Assembly: GCA_034666985.1 (NCBI GenBank)
Contig: JAXDKS010000047.1
Span: 1-64,000 of the forward strand
DNA: 64,000 nucleotides
Direction: 5' to 3'
Origin: DATARR01 sp034666985
GTDB taxonomy: Bacteria; Acidobacteriota; Thermoanaerobaculia; Multivoradales; UBA5704
The position numbers and the translations under genes were made by a program. This document shows, piece after piece, positions 1 to 9,200 of this stretch. The stretch's first letter is position 1; each line of letters begins with the position of its first letter. Below the pieces are notes generated by a model, which was given only the letters and a program-made list of their open reading frames with translations, did not search any database and was not told the origin of the DNA.

Positions 1-3000
1 GTGCCCCCTGACGCCAACATCCCGAACACGTCGTAGACCGAGAGGTCGAAGCACAGCGACGTGATGAACAACCCGCGGTCGCCAGGGCCGATGCCGAAGC
101 GCCTCGCCACCCAACCCAGCAGGTTCACCACCGCTCCGTGCCGCACCACCACACCCTTCGGCCGGCCCGTAGAGCCCGAGGTGAAAATGATGTAGGCCAG
201 ATCCTCGGCCGTACAGCCCACCGCCGGATTCTCCTCCCCGCCTCTCTCCATAACCTCGATCTGCACCACGTGCTCCACGCTCCCCACCGGCGGCAAAGCT
301 CCCGTCCGAGAGGCGTCGCTGACCACCCACCTCACCCCCAGAGTTGACAGGATCCATTCCACCCGCGCCGCGGGATAGCTGGGGTCGATCGGCACGTAGG
401 CCCCGCCGGACTTGAGGACCCCCAGCAGCGCCGGCACCATCGCCGCCGACCGCCCCAGGTACACCCCCACCAGCGAGCCCACGCCCACGCCCAACTCCCG
501 CAGGTGGTGGGCCAGACGGTTGGCCTGCCCATTCACCTCTGCGTAGCTGAGGCTCTTCTCGTCCGACACCACCGCCAGCGCCCCGGGCGTGCGCAAGACC
601 TGCGCCTCCACCAGAGCCTGGATCGTCCCTTCCTCCACCGGCTCCCAGGTGTCGTTCCACTCTCTCGACACCTGGTGCCTCTCACCAGACGACAGCATCC
701 CGAAGCTCGCGACAGGAGACCCGGGCTCCGCCACCGCCGATTCCAGAAGCCGGACGAAGTGGCTCTCCACACGCTCCGCCGTCGTGGCATCGAACAGGTC
801 CGAGTCGTACTCCAGGTTCAACCTGAGCCCCTGGGGGCCCTCCCAGACCGAAAGTAGGAGGTCGAACCGCGCTGCCTCGCTGCTCGGCTCCAAGAGAGTG
901 ACCGTGAGGCCCTGCAAGTCCACCGCCGGCTCATGCGCCGAAACGCTCTGCAGAACGAACATGACCTGGAAGAGCGGGCCGCGGCTCAAGTTGCGGTCCG
1001 GCTGCAACGCCTGGACCAGCATCTCGAAGGGGAGGTGCCGGTGGGCGTAGGCGTCCAGCGCCACCTCGCGCACCCGGGCGAGGTGCTCGCGGAAGGTGAC
1101 TCCGCCGGCGATCCGGTCGCGCAGCACCAGGGTGTTGACGAAGCAACCGATCAGACCCTCGGCTTCCACGACCGGACGATCGAGCACCGGCGATCCGACC
1201 GAGAGGTCATCCTGCCCGGAGTAGCGGTGGAGCAGCACCTGGAAAGTGGCCAACCCCGCCATGAACAGGGTGACTGACTCCTGCCTTGCCAGTGCCACGA
1301 GCCGGTCGGCCAACGGCCGGGAGAGCTGGGCACGCCGCTGCGATCCGCGAAAGCCCTGAACGAGCGGGCGCGGCCGGTCGGTCGGCAGGTTCACGGTCGT
1401 CTGCGCCCCCTGGAGCTGACCTTTCCAGAATGAGAGCAACCGCTCGAGCGTCTCACCGCGCAGCCAATCGCGCTGCCATTGCGCGAAATCCACGTACTGG
1501 ACCGGCAGCTCGGGGAGAGGTGACCACCCGCCATGCAGCAGGGCACGATAAATCGCACCGAGCTCCAGGAGAAAGAGCTCGAACGAACCGTCGAAGACGA
1601 TGTGGTGGACGTTCATCAAGACGACGTGGCGCTCCGGTTCCCGACGCAGCAGGGTCAAGCGGAGTAGGGGGCCACGATCGAGGTCGAAGGGCCGGACCGC
1701 CTCGGCGCGGGAGAGCCGCTCCTCCTCCTTCGCCGCCGCCACCACTGGAAGCGTTCCCAGGTCGACGACCGGCAGCGACAACGACACCTCGGAAGAGATG
1801 CTCTGGGCCGGGATTCCGTCGGCCACCGTAAAGGTCGTGCGCAGGATCTCGTGCCGCCGTGCGATCTCCTGCAGCGCTGCCGCCAGGGCCTCCACCCGTA
1901 GAGCGCCCTCGATTCGCAGCCCCAGGGGGATGTTGTAGGCGGTGCTCGCCGGAGCGAGCTGATGCACGAACCAGAGTCGCTCCTGCGCGAAGGAGAGCGG
2001 CAGATGCTCCTGGCGTGAAATCCGCCGCAGCGGCGGCATCGTGAGGCCGCTGCCGGCGCGCATGGCGCTCTCGACCTCGCGCGACAAGTCTTCCACCGTC
2101 GTGGCACGGAAGAGCGTGCGCACCGGCAGGTCGACTCCCAGCGTCTTGTTCAGACGGGCGGCGACCCGCGTAGCGATCAGCGAGTGGCCGCCGAGAGCGA
2201 AGAAATCATCATGGATTCCCACCCGGTGCACGCCGAGCACCTCGCTCCACAGGGCGCAGAGGATCTCTTCGACGGGCGTCCGCGGCTGCGCATAGGCGGT
2301 CACGAGGGCGTCTCCGGCGTCCTCCGGCGGCGGGAGGGCTTTGCGGTCCACCTTGCCGTTCGGCGTCAGCGGCAGCTCCGGAAGCACCACCCAGGCCGCC
2401 GGCACCATGAAGGCGGGAAGATGGGAGCCTGCCAGGTCGCGGCACTCGTCGACGGGCACGTCTCCCGCGCTCGGCACGAGATAGGCGACGAGCCGTTTTT
2501 CGCCGCGCGCGTCCTCCCGCGCCACGACGACCGCCGCGCGGACGGCAGGATGGGAGACGAGGAGCGCTTCGATCTCCTCCGGTTCGATGCGGAAGCCGCG
2601 GATCTTCACCTGGTGGTCCACCCGGCCGAGGAAATCCAGGTTGCCGTCCGGCCGCCAGCGGGCGAGGTCGCCCGTCCGATAGAGGCGCTCGCCGGCCTGC
2701 TCGGAGAAGGGATCGGGGCAGAACCGGGCCGCTGTCAGATCCGGATGGCCAAGGTAGCCGCGGGCGAGCCCCGCACCGCCGACGTACAGCTCACCGGCCG
2801 CACCCACCGGCACCAGTCGCTGGCCCGGATCGAGCAGGTGGATACGGGCGCCGGGGATCGGATGCCCGATGGGCACCCTGCGATAGGCATCCCCGGCTGC
2901 CGCGAGATGGACGCTGCTCCAGACCGTGGCCTCGGTCGGGCCATACTCGTTGAAGAGCAGAGCCTGCGGCAGCACCTGGAAGTGCCGGGTCACGAGATCC

Positions 3001-5210
3001 GGAAGACACGCTTCCCCGGCGACGACGACGGCGCGTAGAGACGCGAGCCGGGCCGGCTCGGCCTGGCGCAACACCTCGTTCCACAGCGAAGGCAGGGAGA
3101 GCAGGTGGGAGGCGCGCTGCCGGGCGAGCAGCTCGATCAGGGCGCCGAGCTCGAGCCGGGCGGGATCGCTCCAGAGCAGCAACGAGCCACCGTCAACCAG
3201 GGTCCAGAAGATCCCCGCGACCGAGCTGTCGAAGGCGAAGGAGGACGCCAGCAGGAAACGCGACACGGCCTGGCCGTAGTACAGCGGGCGGGCTCGCGTC
3301 GAGCTCACCAGGCTGCGGTGGCTGACCACCACGCCTTTGGGACGCCCGGTCGAGCCCGAGGTGTAGATCACGTACGCGGCGCTGTCGGCCGTCGCGGGGT
3401 TGGCCCTGGAGGCGACACCTCCCGCATCGGTCTCCTCCGGACGGTCCAGGAGCAGCACGCGAGCCCGGTGCTCGGGCAGCTTCTTCGCCAGTCGCTCGGT
3501 GCTCACCAGCACCGAGGCACCGCTGTCCTCCAGCATGAAGGCCAGGCGCTCCATCGGATACCCCGGATCGAGCGGCACGTAGGCGCCACCGGCCTCCAGC
3601 ACGGCGAGGATGGTGACGATCATTTCGGGGGAGGGTTCGCACAGCACTCCCACCAGGACGTCAGCCCCGACCCCGCAGGCGCGCAGGCGAGCGCCGAGCG
3701 CCGAGGACCGCGAGACCAGGTCCCCATAGGTCATCTCGAGATCGCCGCACATCACGGCTACGTCGTCAGGTGCCCGCCGCGCGCTCTCCCCGATCAGGTC
3801 ATGGATGCGCTCTTCGCCGCCGCCCGGCCGGCGCGCATCCAAGAACTGCACCAGCAGGCGGTGCCGCTCGCGCGCCCCTACCAGCGCGAGGTCGCCGAGC
3901 AACAGCTCCGGCCCCCCGGTGGCGCTCGCCAGCATCTGCCCGACCTGGTCCGCCAGGATCTCGGCGCCGGCAGGGGTCAGGAGGCCCTCGTCGAAGTCCA
4001 GCTCGAAAACGAGCTGATCGCCGCGCCGGATGCACCTCAGGTTCACTTTGAACCGATCGATGCAGGCCCGGAGCTGCTCCGCGATAAAGGTGAGGCCGCC
4101 CCCCGTGCACGACGACGCGGGGCCTTCGACCAGCTCGAAGCAGAAAGGCAGATACGGCTCGTCGGCCCCGCCGGCGGCAGAATCGCCGGCAGCATCCCAG
4201 GAGAATCTCTCCTGCCACGGCTCGGCGTCGTCCAGCGCCCGCTGTGTGCGCACTGCCAGCTCGTGCAGGCTCAGGCTCTCTGCCGGTCGGGAAGAGCAGG
4301 GAAGGAAGCGCGCCAGCAGCCCGGCCGTCGCTTCCAGCTCAGCGTACCCGCGGCCTTCGAAAAGGACCCCTAGTGCCAGGTCCGAGCGCTCGGTCAGCCG
4401 CCACAGGAGCGCCTGCCAGCAGGCGAGGAGAAAAGCCGCGAGCCCGACTCCACAGTGCCGGGACGCCGCTTCCATGGCCGCGATCGGCCCCGCCTCGCGG
4501 ACCAGCGTGCGCGGCGTGAAGCCCGCAGTGGGGCGGCCCTCGTACGGCAGCTCGAGGGTCGCGAGCCCCGAGCGGTCGACGCTGCGCCAGAACGCGCGGC
4601 CCTCCGCCGTATCCTCCGCTTCGAGCAGCTCGTTCTGCCAGGCGGAGTAGTCGATGTATTGGAGCGGCTCGGGCGCCGGCCCTGCGGCGCCGGCCCCCGT
4701 CTCCATCCTGGCCCCCACCTCGGCTTCGTAGGCCGGCGCGAGCTCCCGGCAGAGGCCTGCGAGGGTCGCGCGGTCGGCACAGAGGGCCGGCAGTGAGAGA
4801 GCCAGCAGCTGGCTTGCCGGCGACCTGGCGAGCAGCGCGACCCGCAGAAGCGGTCCCTCGGTGAGGTCGACCGGCGTCTCTGCCAGCGCTTCGAGACGGG
4901 CGCGGCTCAGCTCCTCCCTCAGGTCCGCAGCCGCGCCGGTGAAGTCGTGTCGCTCGAGGACGAACCTCGGCTCCTCGCCCACCACCTGCAGCGGCAGAGC
5001 CATCCCCGCGATACGGTGGAACGTGGTACGGAGGACCTCGTGCCTGGCCACCAGCCTGGCGAGCGCCCTGGCGAGCGCCCCCGCGTCGAGATCCCCCTCG
5101 AGGCGCAACACGCAGGTGGCACGGTAAGGGCCGGCGTCACCCTTCGCTTGGCGCCAGAGGTGCTTCTGGGTGGGTGAGAGCTGGAAGCCCTCGATCGTCT
5201 CTTGTGCCAT
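1..5210 (-). CDS. NRPS-C, partial: degenerate C-like domain-A-PCP-C-A (runs off window)
   Basis: Last NRPS of the cluster; from ATG 5210 the frame stays open to base 1 (about 1,736 codons). Domains by approximate residue: condensation-type domain 8-440, A 470-960, PCP 980-1045 with the carrier Ser in GGHSL near 1008, C 1065-1500 with an intact HHIVFDG near 1203, and a second A from about 1525 that is cut just after FDLSVYD. The first C-type domain reads LPALCAD near residue 142, where HHxxxDG belongs, so both His residues are gone and ordinary condensation is unlikely. The first A domain's pocket reads D-S-A-L-V-A-E-V-W by eye; I cannot assign a substrate. The gene starts 17 bases after the dioxygenase stop, with a weak GAGACGAG ribosome site. 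No thioesterase is visible; one is expected further downstream, outside the window. Confidence 0.93.
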   Translation of the reverse strand, partial: MAQETIEGFQLSPTQKHLWRQAKGDAGPYRATCVLRLEGDLDAGALARALARLVARHEVLRTTFHRIAGMALPLQVVGEEPRFVLERHDFTGAAADLREELSRARLEALAETPVDLTEGPLLRVALLARSPASQLLALSLPALCADRATLAGLCRELAPAYEAEVGARMETGAGAAGPAPEPLQYIDYSAWQNELLEAEDTAEGRAFWRSVDRSGLATLELPYEGRPTAGFTPRTLVREAGPIAAMEAASRHCGVGLAAFLLACWQALLWRLTERSDLALGVLFEGRGYAELEATAGLLARFLPCSSRPAESLSLHELAVRTQRALDDAEPWQERFSWDAAGDSAAGGADEPYLPFCFELVEGPASSCTGGGLTFIAEQLRACIDRFKVNLRCIRRGDQLVFELDFDEGLLTPAGAEILADQVGQMLASATGGPELLLGDLALVGARERHRLLVQFLDARRPGGGEERIHDLIGESARRAPDDVAVMCGDLEMTYGDLVSRSSALGARLRACGVGADVLVGVLCEPSPEMIVTILAVLEAGGAYVPLDPGYPMERLAFMLEDSGASVLVSTERLAKKLPEHRARVLLLDRPEETDAGGVASRANPATADSAAYVIYTSGSTGRPKGVVVSHRSLVSSTRARPLYYGQAVSRFLLASSFAFDSSVAGIFWTLVDGGSLLLWSDPARLELGALIELLARQRASHLLSLPSLWNEVLRQAEPARLASLRAVVVAGEACLPDLVTRHFQVLPQALLFNEYGPTEATVWSSVHLAAAGDAYRRVPIGHPIPGARIHLLDPGQRLVPVGAAGELYVGGAGLARGYLGHPDLTAARFCPDPFSEQAGERLYRTGDLARWRPDGNLDFLGRVDHQVKIRGFRIEPEEIEALLVSHPAVRAAVVVAREDARGEKRLVAYLVPSAGDVPVDECRDLAGSHLPAFMVPAAWVVLPELPLTPNGKVDRKALPPPEDAGDALVTAYAQPRTPVEEILCALWSEVLGVHRVGIHDDFFALGGHSLIATRVAARLNKTLGVDLPVRTLFRATTVEDLSREVESAMRAGSGLTMPPLRRISRQEHLPLSFAQERLWFVHQLAPASTAYNIPLGLRIEGALRVEALAAALQEIARRHEILRTTFTVADGIPAQSISSEVSLSLPVVDLGTLPVVAAAKEEERLSRAEAVRPFDLDRGPLLRLTLLRREPERHVVLMNVHHIVFDGSFELFLLELGAIYRALLHGGWSPLPELPVQYVDFAQWQRDWLRGETLERLLSFWKGQLQGAQTTVNLPTDRPRPLVQGFRGSQRRAQLSRPLADRLVALARQESVTLFMAGLATFQVLLHRYSGQDDLSVGSPVLDRPVVEAEGLIGCFVNTLVLRDRIAGGVTFREHLARVREVALDAYAHRHLPFEMLVQALQPDRNLSRGPLFQVMFVLQSVSAHEPAVDLQGLTVTLLEPSSEAARFDLLLSVWEGPQGLRLNLEYDSDLFDATTAERVESHFVRLLESAVAEPGSPVASFGMLSSGERHQVSREWNDTWEPVEEGTIQALVEAQVLRTPGALAVVSDEKSLSYAEVNGQANRLAHHLRELGVGVGSLVGVYLGRSAAMVPALLGVLKSGGAYVPIDPSYPAARVEWILSTLGVRWVVSDASRTGALPPVGSVEHVVQIEVMERGGEENPAVGCTAEDLAYIIFTSGSTGRPKGVVVRHGAVVNLLGWVARRFGIGPGDRGLFITSLCFDLSVYDVFGMLASGG

Positions 5211-5227
5211 CGCTCGTCTCGGCGGTG

Positions 5228-6286
5228 TCAGACCGCCTGGACCCCGGTCACCGGCTCAGTCATCGCTACGATCACCTTGCGCTCGCCCTCGTAGGGCTCG
5301 CGCGCATGGGCCATCGTCATGTTGTCGAGGAGCATGACGTCGCCCTCGCACCAGGGGAAGACGACCATTTCCTGCTGATACGCCTCGCGGAGGTGGGACA
5401 CCACGGCGGGATCGATGGCGCTGCCGTCACCGAAGTACGTATTGTACGGCAGACCGTCCTCGCCGAAATCGGCGAGCAGCGATCGACTCGTCTCCTCCTC
5501 GAGCGAGGAGATATGGAAGAACGCGGCGTGGTTGAACCAGAGCGTCTCACCGGTGACGGGATGGATGCGCACGGCCGGCCGCACTTGGCGGGTACGCAGC
5601 CGGTCGCCCTCTTTCCACTCGGTCTCGATCTGGTGCTCGCGGCAGTACGCTTCGACCTCGTCCCGGTCCTGGGTCTGGAAGGCGTCCTGCCAGGGCAGAC
5701 CGAAGCCGTCGTTGTAGTTGCGCTGATAAAGGACTCCCTTTTCCTCGAAGCTCCGGCGGACCTCCGGGTCGATCCGTGAAAGCACCTTGCGCACGTCGAT
5801 GATCGGCGTCTCGCCGCCCCGCTCCGGCGCCTGTAGACAGCAGAAGTAGAGCTTCCGCGCCCAGGTACGCCAGTAGGTCCCCTCGTTGTGGGGTTGGATC
5901 CTCTCGCGGGCGGGATAAATGGTCGAGACGTAGATCTTTTCACCGACCGCCGGGCGCGGCGTGGAGCGGTCGCGGTACTCCAGCGGGTCGCCCGTGGAGG
6001 TGGCGGCCACGAAGCGCTGGAACTGCTCCACGGTCCTGACATGGAAGCCCCGGAACACCAGCGCGCGGTGGCGGATGAGGAGATCCTCGATCAGCTCCCG
6101 GTGCCCTTTGGCCCAGGCCACGAGGTCAACTCCGTCCGCCGCCGGCGCGATCACCTCAGGAGTGGCCCACCCGGGCTGCAGCGGCTCGATTCTGACCAGG
6201 CTCTCGTCCGAGATCCGGACGGCCTGCCGGTCGCCGCGCAAGATCCCACCCAACCTCGGCTTGATTGTCGGAGCGTCATTCGTCAT
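5228..6286 (-). CDS. TauD/SyrP-family Fe(II)/2-oxoglutarate dioxygenase
   Basis: A 352-residue TauD/TfdA-fold enzyme. The facial triad is visible as H133-x-E135 (in QPHNEGTY) and H327 (in MAHAREPYEGER), with R near 336 as the likely 2-oxoglutarate clamp. HNE rather than HxD is typical of SyrP-like members, which beta-hydroxylate carrier-bound amino acids on NRPSs. The ATG follows AAAGGAG with a 7-base spacer, and that site sits directly on the NRPS-B stop at 6300, so the gene is translationally coupled between NRPS-B and NRPS-C. The likely role is hydroxylation of an aminoacyl residue on one of these synthetases; the odd C-like domain at the start of NRPS-C is a candidate docking partner. The substrate cannot be read from the sequence. 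Confidence 0.9.
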   Translation of the reverse strand: MTNDAPTIKPRLGGILRGDRQAVRISDESLVRIEPLQPGWATPEVIAPAADGVDLVAWAKGHRELIEDLLIRHRALVFRGFHVRTVEQFQRFVAATSTGDPLEYRDRSTPRPAVGEKIYVSTIYPARERIQPHNEGTYWRTWARKLYFCCLQAPERGGETPIIDVRKVLSRIDPEVRRSFEEKGVLYQRNYNDGFGLPWQDAFQTQDRDEVEAYCREHQIETEWKEGDRLRTRQVRPAVRIHPVTGETLWFNHAAFFHISSLEEETSRSLLADFGEDGLPYNTYFGDGSAIDPAVVSHLREAYQQEMVVFPWCEGDVMLLDNMTMAHAREPYEGERKVIVAMTEPVTGVQAV

Positions 6287-6299
6287 CGATCGACTCCTT

Positions 6300-9200
6300 T
6301 CAATTTTCGGACGGCTGCCCTCTGCGCCCTCGCTTCAGTTTCGCATGGAGCGCCGCCCGTACCTGCTCGCTCGCCGCTTGGCGGGATCGACGTTCCGCGT
6401 CTTCGAATTCTTGCCGCAGCTCCGCGATCCGGACCTGTGGGTCCGCGGCGACACGGCGCAGGATCGCCTCGAAGTGTCCGCCCATGGCCGCGATCGTCGT
6501 CGCTGCGAGCTGATCGACATTATATTCGAAGCGGCCGCGCAGGCCCACTTCGCTCTCGACCAGGTTGAGGGCCAGGTCGAATTTGGTCATCCCGCCCTCG
6601 GGAGGGAGCAGCTCGATGGTGAGCCCCGACGCCGTGAGCAGGGCCGGCGGCGTGTTCTGGAGAACGAACCATACCCGATACAAAGGCGCCCGCCGGGAGT
6701 CGCGGTTGAGCCCCAGGGCGTCCACCAGCTTCTCGAACGGCAGATCCGCATTTGCGTACGCCCCGAGACAGACCTCCCGCACCCGCTCGAGCAACTCGCG
6801 AAAGGTCGGATTTCCCGACAGGTCGCTGCGCAGAGCCACGGTATTGATATAAAGGCCGATCGAGCTTTCGAATTCGCGGCGGAGACGAGTGGCGACCGGC
6901 GAGCCGACCACGATGTCCTCTTGCCCGGAATAGAAATGCAAGAGCGTGCTGTAGGCCGCCAGGAGGGTCATGAAGAGACTGCCTCCGGCCTGCCGGCCCA
7001 CGGCGGAGAGGCCCTCCGACAGGGGACCCGGGAAAGACAGCGCGTGGTATGCGCCGCGACGGCTCGGCTCCTCCGGGCGTGGATGATCGCCGGGCAGCCG
7101 CAGCTCCTCGAGCCCGCCGCTGAGGCGCCGCTTCCAGTATGCGATCTGCTTCTCCAGGCCGCTCCCCCGGCTGCGTTCGAGCTCCCACGCGACGAAGTCC
7201 GGATACTGCGCCAGCGGCGCGGCGAGCGACGGCGGCCCGGCCCTCTCCGCGGCGTCGTAGAGAGCCGAGAGCTCGCGGGCCAGCAGCCCGAGCGACCACC
7301 CGTCGGCGACGATGTGATGCACGGTGAGGCAGAGGACCGCCTCCTCGCCGGCGAGAACGAGGAGGTGCAGGCGCAGCAGCGGTCCCGTTTCGAGATCGAA
7401 GGGGATCTCCCGCTGGGCGCGGGTGAGCCGCCGCGCCTCGGCCTCTCTGGCGTCCGGCGGCAGGGCTCGCAAATCGACCCAGGGCAGCTCGATCCGAGCC
7501 TCTCGCGCGACCCGCTGCACCGGCTCGCCGGCGGCGCTGTGGAACGTCGTGCGGAGAGCGGCGTGACGCCGCACGACCTCCCTCAAGGCGGCGGCGAGGG
7601 CGGCGGCATCGAGCCGGCCCGCAAGCCGGAGAGCGACCATGAGGTTGTGGATGCCGGTCCCCGGTTCGAGCTGCTCCGCGAACCAGACCCGCTGCTGGGC
7701 CGAGGACAGGGGGAAGTCACCCACCGCCGGCTGGGGTGCGAGGGCGGGCTCCGACTCTCCTCCGCCCCGCTGCCGGGCCGCCTCGACCTCCCTCGCCAAG
7801 GCGGCCACGGTCGGGCTCTCGAAGAGGCTGCGCAGCTCCACTCGCACGCCGAAGGTCTCCTGGATGCGGACCATGAGCCGGGTGGCCAGCAGTGAATGCC
7901 CGCCGAGCTCGAAGAAGTCGTCGTCGAGGCCGACGGCGCCGCCGGGCAACAACTCGCTCCACAGGCCCGCGAGCCCGATCTCGATCGCGGTCCGGGGCGC
8001 CGTGCGCACCTCTTCCGTCCGCAGGCGGGGAGCTGGCAGGGCGCGGCGGTCCGCCTTGCCCGTCGGCGTGAGCGGAATGGCTTCGAGGAGCGTGAAGGCC
8101 GCAGGCACCATGTAGTCGGGGAGGGATGACTTGAGGAAGCTGCGCAGGGCCGCGGCGTCGATCCCTTCCACCCCCCCGCCTGCCAGCGGTCGCGGCACCA
8201 CGTAGGCGGCGAGCTGGCGATCCTGCGGCGTGGGCTCGTAGCCGACGACCACCGCATCCAGCACCGCGGGATGGCGCTTGACCGCCTCCTCCACCTCGGC
8301 CAGCTCGATCCGGTGGCCGCGGATCTTGATCTGGAAGTCCGTCCGGCCGAGGAACCCCAGCCTGCCGTCGGCTCCCCAGAAGCTCAGATCGCCGCTGCGG
8401 TACAGGCGCTCGCCGAAGCCCAGCGGGCTCGGCACGAAGCGCTCCGCGGTGAGATCGGGCCGTCCCAGGTAACCCCGTGCCAGTCCGTCCCCGCCCAGCA
8501 GCAGCTCGCCGGCGATCCCCACCGGCACCGGTTCGAGCTCGCGATCCAGCACGTAGACGGTGGAGCGCGAGAGCGGCCTGCCGATCGGCAGCGCGCCGGT
8601 CTCGGGCACCTCCTCCACCAGCTCCCAGCTCGAGAACGAAGTGTTTTCCGTCGGACCGTACTCGTTGATGATCCGCGTCTTCGGCAGCAGCCGCACGGCG
8701 CGACGGAAGTGCGGGACCGAGGCGGTCTCCCCGCCGACGATCAGCGTTCTCAAGCCGACCAGCCCTTCCCAGGCGGCCTCGATGACCTGGTTGAAGAGAG
8801 CGGTCGTCAGGTAGAGCGCGGTGATCCGCTCCTCGGCCACCGTGCGCGCCAAGGCCGGAAAGTCGAGCACCGTCTCGCGCGGAATCATCACCAGGCAGCC
8901 GCCGTGGAGCAGCGCGCCCCAGATCTCCCAGGTCGCGGCATCCCAGGCGTACGTGGACAGTTGGAGGAACCGCTCGTCCGGCCCGAACTGCATGTAGCTC
9001 GGATCGCACACCAGCCGCGTGACTCCGAGGTGAGGGACGATGACCCCTTTGGGCGCTCCGGTCGAGCCCGAGGTGTAGTTGATGTAGGCGAGCTGCGCGG
9101 GATCGCCGCCGAATCCCGGGTCGTCCTCCCGCTCGCCGGCGCACGCCTCGGCGTCCAGACAGAGAACCGGGCCCGAAAAGCCGCCGGCCGCCTCCAGCTC

